From positions 186,001 to 250,000 of the forward strand of contig CAIRDP010000054.1 of assembly GCA_903877385.1 (NCBI GenBank): DNA of 64,000 nt. Direction: 5' to 3'. The stretch is from an uncultured Bacteroidales bacterium. GTDB lineage: Bacteria; Bacteroidota; Bacteroidia; Bacteroidales; FEN-979. Made by a program: the position numbers and the translations under genes. Numbering within the stretch: position 1 is the first letter of the stretch; each line of letters starts with the position of its first letter. The notes under the pieces are model-generated. The model had not been told where the DNA came from, did not search any database, and saw nothing but the letters and a program-made list of their open reading frames with translations. Of this stretch, positions 26,334 through 36,014 are shown piece by piece.

Positions 26334-27377
26334 ATGACGCGATCCGTGCCAGGGGCTTCCTCCTCAAGGAAGAAGATATTTACCGCATTGAAATTTTCTT
26401 TTTTCCTGGGCCTGGGTTTATTGATAATCTGGCTTTCACTGAAAGATCTCACTTTTGAAGAAAGGGCACAGATCCTTCATTCCTTCAAAACAGCCAATTA
26501 CTACTGGGTTATCCTGGCCGTTATACTGGGTATTTTCAGCCATATTCTTCGTGCCGCCCGTTGGGTCTTGTTTTTTGAGCCCCTGGGCTTCAAACCCAAG
26601 CTCAAAACCACTTTTTATGCCGTCATGGTCGGGTATTTTGCCAACATGGCTTTTCCCAGGCTGGGCGAAGTTACCCGTTGCGGGATCATGTCGAAATACG
26701 AAAAAGTTCCTTTCCAGAAAGCACTTGGCACGGTTGTTACTGAGCGTGCCATCGACATGCTCATTTTTTTCCTGCTTTTCCTGCTGATGTTTTTTACCCA
26801 GCTCGGGACCATAAGGGATTATCTCGACCAGAACATCTACCCCAAGCTGGTTGCTAAATTCGGCGCACTGCATTATTCACGCATGATTTTTCTGTTTCTT
26901 GGCTCGGTGCTGATTATAATTATCGGGATATGGTTTGCTGTTCGCAAACGGGTAAAGTCTTCCGGATTTTACCACAAGCTCAGGGGGCTGGTCATCGGTT
27001 TCTGGGAAGGTCTCAAATCGCTGAGCCAGGTAAGGAAACCGGGTCTCTTTGTATTTTATTCCATCGCCATCTGGGTGCTGTACTTTTTCATGCTGTATGT
27101 CATCTTCTTCTGTTTTGCTGAAACGGCGGGAATCGGACCGGGTGCAGGCCTTTCTTCGCTGGTCCTCGGGAGCGTTGGGATCATGATCACACCGGGTGGT
27201 ATCGGCCTGTATCCTGCCATCGTGCAGGAGACCCTTCTGCTGTATGGCATTGCAAAACCTACCGGCCTGGCGCTGGGCTGGATCGCTTGGACCGCACAAA
27301 CCCTGATGATCCTTGTTGTAGGTGGTATTTCTTTATTACTTTTATCGATTAATAGGCCCGAGAATGGAAAAGCTTAA
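26334..27377 (+). CDS. flippase-like membrane protein (LPG_synthase_TM / YbhN family)
   Basis: 347 residues with about 8 transmembrane segments. Landmarks are ILRAARWVLFFEPLGFKPKLK, YFANMAFPRLGEVTRCGI, VTERAIDMLIFF and the late ITPGGIGLYPAIVQE motif. These mark the family related to the flippase domain of MprF and to glycosyltransferase-2-associated flippases (UPF0104). The protein has no catalytic GNAT-like domain, so lysyl-PG synthesis is not expected; lipid or lipid-linked-sugar translocation is the usual inference. It overlaps the next gene, a heptose/nucleotide-type cytidylyl- or adenylyltransferase, by 14 nt, which fits a cell-envelope job. Confidence 0.85.
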   Translation: MTRSVPGASSSRKKIFTALKFSFFLGLGLLIIWLSLKDLTFEERAQILHSFKTANYYWVILAVILGIFSHILRAARWVLFFEPLGFKPKLKTTFYAVMVGYFANMAFPRLGEVTRCGIMSKYEKVPFQKALGTVVTERAIDMLIFFLLFLLMFFTQLGTIRDYLDQNIYPKLVAKFGALHYSRMIFLFLGSVLIIIIGIWFAVRKRVKSSGFYHKLRGLVIGFWEGLKSLSQVRKPGLFVFYSIAIWVLYFFMLYVIFFCFAETAGIGPGAGLSSLVLGSVGIMITPGGIGLYPAIVQETLLLYGIAKPTGLALGWIAWTAQTLMILVVGGISLLLLSINRPENGKA

Positions 27378-27861
27378 AGTAATAAAATCAAAGATCTTTG
27401 ACTGGGATGACCTTCAGAGGCAACTTGCCGTTTGGAGGTTTAAGGATAAGAAAATTGTATTCACAAACGGCTGTTTCGACATACTGCATCTTGGCCATAT
27501 CGAACTTCTGGGAAAAGCCAGGGAACTGGGCGACGTTCTGATTGTCGGGATGAACTCCGACGAAAGCATTCACCGTATCAAGGGGCCCAACCGCCCCGTA
27601 AACAGCCATCATGCCCGCGCTTTTACGCTTGCATCCCTCCTTTTCGTTGATGCTGTGGTAATGTTCGAGGAAGATACCCCCTTCGAACTTATAAAGTTCA
27701 TTCAACCCGATGTACTGGTTAAAGGGAAGGATTACGACGGTAAAGAAATCGTAGGCAGCGACATAGTAATAGCCAGGGGAGGCGAGGTGGTCACAATAGA
27801 GCTTACCAGGGGATATTCCACAACCCATACGATAGAAAAGGCGCGTAAGGTTCATCTTTAA
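27364..27861 (+). CDS. RfaE2-like nucleotidyltransferase
   Basis: 165 residues from the ATG at 27364; an in-frame upstream start would sit in the preceding membrane protein and add an unrelated FYRLIGPR segment. The family motif FTNGCFDILHLGHIELLGKA (HxGH) is near 30-49, followed by RIKGPNRPVN, a region giving substrate contacts, and the GYSTTHTIEKAR tail. The nearest match is the D-glycero-beta-D-manno-heptose 1-phosphate adenylyltransferase half (rfaE2) without the kinase half. It is a stand-alone domain here, as in many Bacteroidota. No heptose kinase is in the window. Confidence 0.85.
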   Translation: MEKLKVIKSKIFDWDDLQRQLAVWRFKDKKIVFTNGCFDILHLGHIELLGKARELGDVLIVGMNSDESIHRIKGPNRPVNSHHARAFTLASLLFVDAVVMFEEDTPFELIKFIQPDVLVKGKDYDGKEIVGSDIVIARGGEVVTIELTRGYSTTHTIEKARKVHL

Positions 27862-27870
27862 AATCCCGCC

Positions 27871-29235
27871 ATGGCTAAGGTCAAGACCGCATTTTTCTGC
27901 AGCAGTTGCGGAGCGCAACAGAGCAAATGGATGGGAAAATGTCCCGCCTGCGGGGAATGGAATACCCTTGTTGAAGAGGTAATCCTGAGAGAAGAAAAAC
28001 GTTCCGGCTATGCCAGGCCCAACGACCAGAGGCCCGGTCCCAAAAAGATCTCAGATGTGACTTTTGAGCATGAACAACGTATCAACACCCGGGATGCGGA
28101 ACTCAACCGTGTGCTGGGTGGCGGGCTGGTCGCCGGCTCTCTTGTACTGATCGGAGGGGAACCGGGGATAGGGAAATCAACCCTTATGCTACAGGTTGCA
28201 TTAAAATGCACCAGCCTTAAAATACTGTATATCAGTGGTGAAGAAAGCGACCAGCAGCTCCGGATGAGGGCCGAAAGGCTTGGCATTGAGAATGAAAACT
28301 GCTTTGTCCTTACCGAAACAAACACACAGGCTATATTCCAGCATCTTGAGCAAATACAGCCGGGCATTGTGATCATTGATTCCATTCAAACCCTGCAAAC
28401 CGACAGTATAGAGTCATCTGCAGGAAGCATAAGCCAGATCAAGGAATGCGCAGGCGAGATGCAGAAATACTCCAAGATCACCCATGTTCCTGTGTTCCTT
28501 ATCGGGCATATCACCAAGGATGGGAGCCTCGCAGGCCCGAAGATCCTCGAGCATATGGTTGATACGGTCCTTCAGTTTGAAGGCGACAGAAATTACGGCT
28601 ACCGCATCCTGAGGTCCCTTAAGAACCGCTTCGGTTCGACTTCCGAACTGGGAATCTATGAAATGCATGATGCAGGCATGAGAGAAGTATCCAACCCTTC
28701 GGAGATCCTGCTTAGCCAGCATGATGAGAAAGTCAGCGGCATTGCCATTGCTGCAATGGTTGAAGGCATGCGCCCGATGCTTATCGAAACCCAGGCCCTT
28801 GTCTCCACTGCGGTATATGGCACCCCCCAGAGATCCACAACAGGATTCAATGTTCGCCGCCTGAACATGCTGCTTGCCGTGCTGGAGAAACGAAGCGGGT
28901 TCAGGCTTGGCCACAAAGACGTTTTCCTGAATATCGCGGGAGGCATTGAAGTGGATGACCCCGCAATCGACCTGGCTATCGTTGCGGCTATTCTTTCTTC
29001 GAACCAGGATGAGCATATCGACACCAAGACCTGTTTTGCCGCTGAAGTAGGCCTTAGCGGGGAAATCCGGCCGATCAACCGCATTGAACAAAGGGTGTCG
29101 GAGGCTGAAAAACTGGGATTTGAGCGTATCTTTATTTCCAAATATAATTCCCGTGCCCTCGAAAAAGGAAGGTACTCCATTGAAGTCGTGCCGGTGAGCA
29201 AGGTCCAGGAATTATACAGTGCATTGTTCCGTTAA
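27871..29235 (+). CDS. radA: DNA repair protein RadA
   Basis: 454 residues, full length. RadA is a hexameric branch-migration helicase in recombinational repair. N-terminal zinc finger FCSSCGAQQSKWMGKCPACGEW (cysteines near 10, 13, 24 and 27). RecA-like core: Walker A GGEPGIGKSTLML near 93-105, IVIIDSIQTL near 168-177 and the RadA-specific KNRFGSTSELGIY near 250. A C-terminal Lon-like domain contains GGIEVDDPAIDLAIV. It is 9 nt after the RfaE2-like gene. Confidence 0.97.
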   Translation: MAKVKTAFFCSSCGAQQSKWMGKCPACGEWNTLVEEVILREEKRSGYARPNDQRPGPKKISDVTFEHEQRINTRDAELNRVLGGGLVAGSLVLIGGEPGIGKSTLMLQVALKCTSLKILYISGEESDQQLRMRAERLGIENENCFVLTETNTQAIFQHLEQIQPGIVIIDSIQTLQTDSIESSAGSISQIKECAGEMQKYSKITHVPVFLIGHITKDGSLAGPKILEHMVDTVLQFEGDRNYGYRILRSLKNRFGSTSELGIYEMHDAGMREVSNPSEILLSQHDEKVSGIAIAAMVEGMRPMLIETQALVSTAVYGTPQRSTTGFNVRRLNMLLAVLEKRSGFRLGHKDVFLNIAGGIEVDDPAIDLAIVAAILSSNQDEHIDTKTCFAAEVGLSGEIRPINRIEQRVSEAEKLGFERIFISKYNSRALEKGRYSIEVVPVSKVQELYSALFR

Positions 29236-29246
29236 ACCAAACTCAA

Positions 29247-29708
29247 ATGCGCCAGCGCGAGATAAACATTGAAGCTGAACTTCTTGATGTCATAAAACGT
29301 TGTAAGTGGTGCCACCTGGCTATGGTGGATCCCGACGGCAATCCTTACGTGATCCCGATGAATTTCGGTTTCAGGGAACAGCTGATCTACATGCATGGCG
29401 CACAGCATGGTAAAAAGATTTCCATCCTCAGGCAGAACCCTGCGGTCTGTATCAATTTCAGCACCGATCATCTCCTTCGTTACCAGAATGAAGAGGTGGC
29501 CTGCTCATGGAGCATGAAGTACAGGTCGGTTCTGGCTTACGGCAAAGCTGAATTCATCAACGAAGCCCAGGATAAGATGGCCGCCCTGGATATTATCATG
29601 GCGCAATACAGTGAAAAGACGTTTAAATTCAACCCTCCATCCGTCAGGGAAGTGAATGTGTGGAAGATAAAAATTGATAAAATTGAAGGCCGTGCATTCG
29701 GATATTAG
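29247..29708 (+). CDS. pyridoxamine 5'-phosphate oxidase-like flavin-binding protein
   Basis: 153 residues with the split-barrel fold of the PNPOx superfamily. Characteristic is CKWCHLAMVDPDGNPYVIPMNF near 23-44, followed by IYMHGAQHGKKISIL and VCINFS, as in the NimA-type and FMN-binding stress proteins. The GKKISIL segment and the W-S-M-K-Y-R-S turn are likely flavin contacts. It has no signature for true PNP oxidase, so the biological role (flavin or haem binding, nitroreduction) is open. Last gene of the run starting at 23771. Confidence 0.8.
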   Translation: MRQREINIEAELLDVIKRCKWCHLAMVDPDGNPYVIPMNFGFREQLIYMHGAQHGKKISILRQNPAVCINFSTDHLLRYQNEEVACSWSMKYRSVLAYGKAEFINEAQDKMAALDIIMAQYSEKTFKFNPPSVREVNVWKIKIDKIEGRAFGY

Positions 29709-29723
29709 GCTGGTTAGAAAATA

Positions 29724-29753
29724 TTTGTTATTTGAATAAACATATTACTTTTG
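29724..29753 (+). promoter_or_regulatory. promoter of the first KimA-like gene (TTTG / TACTTTTG)
   Basis: TTTG at 29724-29727 and TACTTTTG at 29746-29753 are 18 bp apart. The expected start is near 29759, about 13 nt before the ATG at 29773. It is one of the clearest promoter matches in the window. Confidence 0.65.
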
Positions 29754-29772
29754 CCCGTCAATATTACTTCTG

Positions 29773-31776
29773 ATGAAAGCTAGGGAAAGGCTGAGCACCA
29801 CCGAAAGGATCAGGAAAGTTTTCGTAGGTAATGCGCGGGATCTCAAGGATCAAAACATCTTTGAGAAAGTAACCCTGGTCGCATTGATGGCCTGGATAGG
29901 CCTTGGTTCCGACGGACTCTCATCCTCCTGCTATGGTCCTGAAGAAGCTTACCGCGCCCTGGGCAATTACCACGGGATGACAATTTTTATTGCGCTGGCC
30001 GTTGTGCTTACCATTGCCATTATCAGCAGCAGCTACTCCCAGATCATAAAACTGTTCCCTTCGGGAGGGGGAGGATACCAGGTTGCAGCCAAATTGTTGT
30101 CGCCCCGTATCGGGATGATCTCAGGTTGCTCGCTCATCGTGGACTACATCCTCACCATCTCCATAAGCGTAGCCAGCGGGGTGGATGCCATTTTCAGCAA
30201 CTTCCCCGCATCTTTCCAGGTTTACAAGTTATGGACAACCCTGGGCATAATCCTTATACTCTTATTACTCAACTTGAGGGGTGTTAAGGAATCGGTAATG
30301 TCACTCATGCCGATCTTTATAATTTTCCTGCTTACCCATGCCTTTGCCATCATTTATCCCATATTCTTTTATACCAGTGACTTCGTGAATCTTGTACCTG
30401 AAGCCGGCAGGGAATTCCACCAGGCCAGCAGCCAGATGGGAACTTTTGCCGTTCTTCTGATCCTTGCAAGGGCTTACAGCATGGGTGCCGGTACTTATAC
30501 CGGTATCGAAGCAGTATCCAATTCCATGGCCATCCTGAAAGAACCCAGGGTAAAAACGGGCATCCGGACCATGCGTTTAATGGCGTTTTCATTGGGGATC
30601 ACGGTGCTCGGATTAATGGCAGCCTACTCTCTCTTTCACCTGCATCATATTCCAGGCAAGACCATGAATGCCAACCTGCTTGAAGCAATGACGGCAGGGT
30701 GGAACAGGTGGGTTGGCCAGACCTTTGTTATCATTACCCTGCTTTCTGAAGCGGCCCTGCTGTTTGTGGGCTCTCAAACGGGTTTTCTTGGAGGTCCCCG
30801 CATTATCTCAAACATGGCCCAGGACAGCTGGTTCCCAAGACGTTTTTCAGTTCTTTCCGACCGCCTGGTGACTCAGAATGGCCTGGTGCTCATGGCAATC
30901 GCAGCTTCTTTCGTACTCCTTGTAACAGGAGGCAAAGTAACTACTCTTGTGGTATTGTACAGTATCAATGTGTTCATAACCTTTACCCTTTCCCAGGCCG
31001 GTATGGTCCGGCACTGGTGGCAGGTAAAGACAAAAGAAGGTCACTGGATTCCTAAACTGCTGATCAATGGCCTTGGCCTGATCCTGACTGCAAGCATATT
31101 GTGCACCGTGCTTTTTGTGAAATTTACCGAAGGCGGATGGCTTACCGTTCTCATTACATCCAGCCTTATTTTCTTTGTTGTAAGGGTAAGAAGCCATTAC
31201 GACCGCGCCGCCAGGCTGCTGAGCCGGCTCGACCATAAAATGTTCCGTCAGATCGAAGGAGCTATGGCAAGCTGGGAAAAAGATAACCGAACCTATCCTG
31301 AATTTGACCAGGAATCTCATACTGCTTGCATATGCGTGACCAGTTTCAACGGTGTAGGCATAAACACCTTCCTGAAAATACGTGAGGATTTTGAAAATTA
31401 TAAAAACTTTTTATTCATCTCGGTTGGCATGGTTGATACAGGAAATTTCAAGGGTGAAGAGGAGCTCCTGAACCTGGGAGACAACGTTATAGACACTCTT
31501 AAAAAGTATGAAGATCTTGCCCGTGCCTATGGCTGTTTTGCTGATAGTTATTATGCACTGGGCACCGATGTGGCCGACGAGGTAAAGGAATTATCAAAAA
31601 AAGTAGTGCATAAATATCACCGGGTGATCTTCTTCGTGGGGAATGCAATTTTTGCCAGGCCTTCATCCCTTACCCGCATGCTTCATAACCAGACACAGAT
31701 CACCCTTCAAAACCGTCTTGCCCATAAAGGATTTATGATGGTTCTCATCCCTGTAAAGCTCACCATGACAGATTAG
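29773..31776 (+). CDS. KimA-like potassium/proton symporter (KUP/APC superfamily), copy 1
   Basis: 667 residues with about 12 transmembrane segments and a C-terminal cytoplasmic domain of some 180 residues. The pattern matches KimA (YdaO) of Bacillus subtilis: a start segment [18 protein letters not shown], then [36 protein letters not shown], and later [11 protein letters not shown]. Residues I recall lining the KimA ion site (Asp and Tyr seven apart, Asp-Tyr-x-x-Thr-x-x-x-Ser, Thr-x-x-Glu) are all present in order. General APC amino-acid permease is the alternative name. The tail (IREDFENYKNFLFISVGMV) is the candidate regulatory part. A second copy follows at once. Confidence 0.82.
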   Translation: MKARERLSTTERIRKVFVGNARDLKDQNIFEKVTLVALMAWIGLGSDGLSSSCYGPEEAYRALGNYHGMTIFIALAVVLTIAIISSSYSQIIKLFPSGGGGYQVAAKLLSPRIGMISGCSLIVDYILTISISVASGVDAIFSNFPASFQVYKLWTTLGIILILLLLNLRGVKESVMSLMPIFIIFLLTHAFAIIYPIFFYTSDFVNLVPEAGREFHQASSQMGTFAVLLILARAYSMGAGTYTGIEAVSNSMAILKEPRVKTGIRTMRLMAFSLGITVLGLMAAYSLFHLHHIPGKTMNANLLEAMTAGWNRWVGQTFVIITLLSEAALLFVGSQTGFLGGPRIISNMAQDSWFPRRFSVLSDRLVTQNGLVLMAIAASFVLLVTGGKVTTLVVLYSINVFITFTLSQAGMVRHWWQVKTKEGHWIPKLLINGLGLILTASILCTVLFVKFTEGGWLTVLITSSLIFFVVRVRSHYDRAARLLSRLDHKMFRQIEGAMASWEKDNRTYPEFDQESHTACICVTSFNGVGINTFLKIREDFENYKNFLFISVGMVDTGNFKGEEELLNLGDNVIDTLKKYEDLARAYGCFADSYYALGTDVADEVKELSKKVVHKYHRVIFFVGNAIFARPSSLTRMLHNQTQITLQNRLAHKGFMMVLIPVKLTMTD

Positions 31777-31807
31777 TTTCATGGTTTGATTAAACATCGT
31801 ATTTTTG
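31777..31807 (+). promoter_or_regulatory. promoter of the second KimA-like gene
   Basis: TATTTTTG at 31800-31807 is a full match to TAnnTTTG, 19 nt before the ATG at 31827. The -33 position holds TTTC (31777-31780), one mismatch. The copy therefore seems to have its own promoter in the 50-nt gap after copy 1. Confidence 0.5.
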
Positions 31808-31826
31808 CCGGTCTATTTATTTTACA

Positions 31827-33830
31827 ATGAAACCACGAGAAAGGTTAAGCACTACCGAAAGGGTCCGAAAGGCCTTCGTGGGGAAAGCCAGGGATCTCAA
31901 GGATGAGAATATCTTCGAGAAAGTCACCCTTGTTGCGATCCTGGCCTGGGTAGGACTTGGTTCCGACGGCTTATCCTCTTCATGCTACGGGCCTGAAGAA
32001 TCCTATCGCGCCCTGGGGATATACCATGGGATGACTATCTTCATTGCCCTTGCCGTTGTGTTTACAATTTCAATAATAAGCAGCAGTTACTCCCAGATCA
32101 TCAAGCTGTTTCCTTCGGGAGGAGGAGGATATAAAGTGGCCACAAAACTGCTCAACCCCAGGCTTGGAATGATCTCGGGCTGCGCACTTATCGTAGATTA
32201 TGTGCTCACCATTGCCATCAGCGTTGCCAGCGGGGTGGATGCAATATTCAGCAACTTCCCCCCAGTTTATCAGCATTATAAACTGACTGTCACCGTATTC
32301 TTTATCCTCCTGCTTTTACTGGTGAATCTAAGGGGCATCAAGGAATCTGTTTTTTCCCTGATGCCTATTTTTATTATTTTCCTTCTGACCCATGCATTTA
32401 CCATCGTTTATCCCATTATTTTTCATACCAGGGATTTTATAAACCTGGTCCCAAATGCCACCCGTGAATTTCACCAGGCCAGCAGCAATATAGGAACTTT
32501 TGCTGTACTCATAATTCTTGCCAGGGCTTACAGCATGGGGGCAGGAACTTATACCGGTATCGAAGCGGTATCGAATTCCATGGTGATACTGAAGGAACCC
32601 AGGGTTAAAACCGGGATTGCCACGATGCGGCTTATGGCATTTTCACTTGGGATAACGGTATTGGGACTTCTGGCCGCCTATTCTCTTTTTCACCTTAAAC
32701 ACGTCCCGGGCAAGACCATGAACGCCAACCTCCTTGAAGCAATGACAGCAGGATGGTACAAATGGATAGGCCAGCCATTTGTGATCATCACCCTTCTTTC
32801 TGAAGCAGCCCTGCTGTTTGTTGGAGCTCAAACCGGTTTCCTGGATGGGCCAAGGGTAATATCAAATATGGCTCAGGACAACTGGTTCCCGAGAAGGTTT
32901 TCGGTACTCTCCGACCGCCTGGTGACCCAGAACGGACTGGTGCTGATGGCTGTTTCCTCTTCGTTCATCCTGCTGATCACCGGTGGTGATGTAACCACCC
33001 TGATCGTATTATACAGTATCAACGTATTTGTAACTTTTTCCCTGTCCCAGGCAGGCATGGTACGGCACTGGTGGCAGGTAAAAAACAATGAAAAATCCTG
33101 GATCCCGAAACTTCTGATCAACGGGCTTGGCTTTCTGATGACCATGAGCATCCTTTTCACCGTGGTATTTATCAAATTCGGTGAGGGCGGCTGGCTTACA
33201 ATACTGATAACATCAAGCCTTGTTTATTTTGTCATGATGGTAAGACGTCATTATGATAAAGCCGCCATGATGATAAGCAAACTCGACCTCAAGATGTTCA
33301 GGCAGGTCGAAGGAGCCATGCTGGGATTTGAGCGTTCCCACAGGGAGGCCCCCGATTTTAATCCTGAAGCCCATACCGCCTGTATTTGCGTCCAGGATTT
33401 CAACGGGGTTGGCATTCATACATTTTTAAAGATAAGAGAAGACTTTGAAAGGTATAAAAACTTTATTTTTATATCGGTGGGGATGGTCGATGCCGGCAGT
33501 TTCAAAGGTGAGGCCGAACTTCAGAACCTGGAGGAAGATGTGAAGTATAATCTCCGTAAATATGAAGACCTGGCGCGGGCTTACGGATGTTTTGCCGACT
33601 CTTATTATTCAATTGGGACTGATATAGCAGATGAAGTGAAAGAGCTTTCGAAAAAAGTCGTCAGTCAATATAACAAGGTCATATTTTTCATTGGCAATGC
33701 GATCTTTGCAAGTCCCAACTCACTTACCCGTATGCTTCACAGCCAGACCCAGCTCACCTTGCAGAACCGCCTTGCCCATAAGGGATTTGTGCTGGTCATG
33801 ATCCCAATCAAATTAAACCCGACTGATTAA
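31827..33830 (+). CDS. KimA-like potassium/proton symporter (KUP/APC superfamily), copy 2
   Basis: 667 residues, collinear with copy 1 over its whole length by eye and clearly a tandem duplicate: same [54 protein letters not shown] and [13 protein letters not shown] segments. Differences are scattered, mostly in the cytoplasmic tail and loops (for example FLGGPR versus FLDGPR, and the loop near IEG/VEG). The ion-site residues are retained, so both copies should be functional. Different affinities or regulation are possible. The CbpA-type gene begins 9 nt after its stop, so they probably share a transcript. Confidence 0.82.
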   Translation: MKPRERLSTTERVRKAFVGKARDLKDENIFEKVTLVAILAWVGLGSDGLSSSCYGPEESYRALGIYHGMTIFIALAVVFTISIISSSYSQIIKLFPSGGGGYKVATKLLNPRLGMISGCALIVDYVLTIAISVASGVDAIFSNFPPVYQHYKLTVTVFFILLLLLVNLRGIKESVFSLMPIFIIFLLTHAFTIVYPIIFHTRDFINLVPNATREFHQASSNIGTFAVLIILARAYSMGAGTYTGIEAVSNSMVILKEPRVKTGIATMRLMAFSLGITVLGLLAAYSLFHLKHVPGKTMNANLLEAMTAGWYKWIGQPFVIITLLSEAALLFVGAQTGFLDGPRVISNMAQDNWFPRRFSVLSDRLVTQNGLVLMAVSSSFILLITGGDVTTLIVLYSINVFVTFSLSQAGMVRHWWQVKNNEKSWIPKLLINGLGFLMTMSILFTVVFIKFGEGGWLTILITSSLVYFVMMVRRHYDKAAMMISKLDLKMFRQVEGAMLGFERSHREAPDFNPEAHTACICVQDFNGVGIHTFLKIREDFERYKNFIFISVGMVDAGSFKGEAELQNLEEDVKYNLRKYEDLARAYGCFADSYYSIGTDIADEVKELSKKVVSQYNKVIFFIGNAIFASPNSLTRMLHSQTQLTLQNRLAHKGFVLVMIPIKLNPTD

Positions 33831-33838
33831 AGCCAAAT

Positions 33839-34783
33839 ATGGATTTCAAAGATTATTACAGCTTGCTGGGTATTTCAAAAACTGCCAGCCCTGAAGAGAT
33901 CAAAAAAGCTTACCGTAAACTGGCTGTGAAATACCATCCCGATAAAAATCCCGGGAATAAACAGGCCGAGGAGAAATTTAAAGCGATGGGTGAAGCCTAT
34001 GAGGTACTGAAAGATCCTGAGAAGAGGAAGAAGTACGACACCCTGGGGTCCAACTGGAAACAATACGAACAATCCTCGGGCGGAGGGGCCGATTTCAGCC
34101 AGTGGGCGCGGCAGGGAGCAGGGAAAGACTATTCACGTACATACAGTCCTGAAGATTTTGGAGGATCTGATTTCTCGGATTTCTTCAACTCGTTTTTCGG
34201 AGGGGCATACGGCCCTGATTATGGAGGAGGAGCCGGAGGACAGGGAAGGGGACGGTCGGGCGGAAGGCCATCGAAGGGCCAGGATTATGAAGCCACTCTT
34301 GAGGTTACTCTTGAAGGAGCCTATAATGGGTCAAAACGGACGATCACCCTTGGTGAGGAGCAGATCAACGCTACCATTCCACAGGGTGTTTACGACGGCC
34401 AGGTTCTGCGGGTTAAAGGCAAGGGTGCGCAGGGCCGCAGGGGCGGTGAACCCGGGGACCTGTATATGCATGTAAAGATCCTGCCAGATCCTGTATTCGA
34501 AATAAAGGACCATGACCTCTATTGCGATATGCATGTTCCCTTGTATGTGGCAGTGCTCGGAGGTGAGGTGAATGTTCATCCGCCGAAAGGCAATATTGCC
34601 ATGAAAATCCCGAAGGAAACCCAGAACGGGAAAGTTCTGCGAATGAAAGGACTCGGCATGCCGGTGTACAGGAAGAAAAATGAATTCGGTGATCTTTACC
34701 TGAAGATCATTGTCGACATACCCCAGAACCTGAGCCCCAGGGAGATTGAACTTTTCGGCCAGCTTGCCTCTTTAAGGCATTAA
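33839..34783 (+). CDS. CbpA-type J-domain co-chaperone
   Basis: 314 residues. J domain 1-70 with the invariant HPD in [17 protein letters not shown] near 26-42, then a G/F- and G/S-rich linker (about 75-155), and the two beta-sandwich C-terminal substrate-binding domains ([37 protein letters not shown]). There is no zinc-finger domain, so it is DnaJ class B, the CbpA form, and not full DnaJ. It would stimulate Hsp70 ATPase; the window has dnaK 29 kb upstream. The linker contains a long G-rich stretch. Confidence 0.93.
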   Translation: MDFKDYYSLLGISKTASPEEIKKAYRKLAVKYHPDKNPGNKQAEEKFKAMGEAYEVLKDPEKRKKYDTLGSNWKQYEQSSGGGADFSQWARQGAGKDYSRTYSPEDFGGSDFSDFFNSFFGGAYGPDYGGGAGGQGRGRSGGRPSKGQDYEATLEVTLEGAYNGSKRTITLGEEQINATIPQGVYDGQVLRVKGKGAQGRRGGEPGDLYMHVKILPDPVFEIKDHDLYCDMHVPLYVAVLGGEVNVHPPKGNIAMKIPKETQNGKVLRMKGLGMPVYRKKNEFGDLYLKIIVDIPQNLSPREIELFGQLASLRH

Positions 34784-34859
34784 AATTTCAGCATACTATT
34801 TCTTTTAAGGCTTCGTTTCTGATCTTATACATCATAAAACGAACAGCTAACTCAAAATA

Positions 34860-35432
34860 ATGAACTTAAAGAGACGTCTCATCCGGATTATTATAATCAG
34901 CATCGGTGTTTTCTGTTTAAATATCTCCGTTCAGGCCCAGAATGGCCCTGTAAGCCCCATGAAAGAAGATTCATGGCTTTTAAATGCAGGCTTCGGAGCC
35001 GGTACTCCGTTTTTTGGCAACGGTAACGGCCTTGGCCCGGCTGCAAAATTCTCGTTTGAAAAAGGGATGTGGAAAGTGGGTCCCGGGGTGATTACCCTGG
35101 GAGCTGAAGCCACGTTTTCATATTTCTGGCACAGCTACGGAAACAGCTGGCACGAAAACTGGTTTAATTTCATAGCCGGGGCCAAGAGCGCTTACCATTA
35201 TGGCTGGGGCGTGAATGGGCTTGACACCTATGCCGGCCTTCCATTGGGGTTCGGCCTGTGCATTAATAGTCATGATAACAATGAGGGCTATCACAGCCCT
35301 GTCCCTTTATACCCGTATTTTGGAGTTTTCTTCGGAGCCTCCTGGTTTTTCACACCCGAAATAGGTGTTTACGGGGAGTTCGGATACAGCTCAACCTATG
35401 GAAATATAGGCTTGGTGTTTAAACTTGACTGA
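34860..35432 (+). CDS. exported beta-barrel-like protein of unknown function
   Basis: 190 residues. The signal peptide MNLKRRLIRIIIISIGVFCL runs on to NISVQAQ. The mature part is rich in G and aromatic residues in alternating patterns (WLLNAGFGAGTPFFGNG, ITLGAEATFSYFWHSYGNSW, YPYFGVFFGASWFF, IGVYGEFGYSSTYGNIGLVF), which indicates about eight antiparallel beta-strands ending in a hydrophobic residue pattern, probably a small outer-membrane barrel. No family recognised. The C-terminus overlaps the convergent PAP2 gene by 14 nt. The upstream gap 34784-34859 has no clear promoter or terminator. Confidence 0.75.
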   Translation: MNLKRRLIRIIIISIGVFCLNISVQAQNGPVSPMKEDSWLLNAGFGAGTPFFGNGNGLGPAAKFSFEKGMWKVGPGVITLGAEATFSYFWHSYGNSWHENWFNFIAGAKSAYHYGWGVNGLDTYAGLPLGFGLCINSHDNNEGYHSPVPLYPYFGVFFGASWFFTPEIGVYGEFGYSSTYGNIGLVFKLD

Positions 35433-36000
35433 TACCCTGCCCTTGCAGGGAGAGTATCCAGATTGTAATCCTGGCCGCAAACCATCCCAGCAGGCAGCCC
35501 ACGACTGCCCCGCTCAGGACATCCAGGGGATAATGAATGCCAAGGTAGATCCTGGTATAGCTCATAAGGGCAGCCCATACTGTCAATAAAACATACAGGT
35601 ATCTGTAACGCTTCTGAAACAGTACGATCAGGAAAACGGCCAGGGCGAATGTGTTTGAAGCATGCGCTGAGTAGAACCCATACCCTCCTCCCTTGTATTC
35701 CTTCACTGTGTGAACGCTTGCTGCGATAGAGGGTTCATGAGTAGGCCTTGGTCGTTTTGTATCATCTTTCACCATATTCGATAACTGGTCCGAAACAGTT
35801 ATCATCACCGCCACCGCAGCAAGAATGGTAAGTGTTTTCCAGCGGAAAGTGTCGATGAGAAGGATCAGGATGAAAATAAAAAGGGGCAGCCACACCAGGC
35901 CGTTACTGGCCCAGAACATCACGTAATCAAGCCAGCCGGTATGATGCCCGTTGAGGAAGAGGAACAGGGAGCGGTCGAATGTCAGAAGTTTCTCAAGCAT
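35419..36000 (-). CDS. PAP2-family membrane phosphatase
   Basis: 193 residues from the ATG at 36000 (MLEKLLTFDRSLFLFLNGHH). The three catalytic motifs are KDDTKRPRPT (C1), YSAHASNTFA (C2, with its His) and TRIYLGIHYPLDV (C3, Arg, His and Asp), each flanked by transmembrane helices. Members dephosphorylate undecaprenyl pyrophosphate, phosphatidic acid or lipid A. The N-terminal extension in the larger frame lies in the heptad array and is unlikely to be real. Last gene of the hpt-adk-obg run, but separated from obg by 97 nt. A TATTTTTG 7 nt from the start may be a promoter, though it leaves no leader. Confidence 0.9.
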   Translation of the reverse strand: MLEKLLTFDRSLFLFLNGHHTGWLDYVMFWASNGLVWLPLFIFILILLIDTFRWKTLTILAAVAVMITVSDQLSNMVKDDTKRPRPTHEPSIAASVHTVKEYKGGGYGFYSAHASNTFALAVFLIVLFQKRYRYLYVLLTVWAALMSYTRIYLGIHYPLDVLSGAVVGCLLGWFAARITIWILSLQGQGISQV

Positions 36001-36014
36001 CCTAATCAAAAATA

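Noticed and set aside
36007-36014. TATTTTTG box 7 nt before the PAP2 start
   Set aside because: It leaves no leader and lies at the edge of the heptad array; kept only as a remark in the PAP2 entry.
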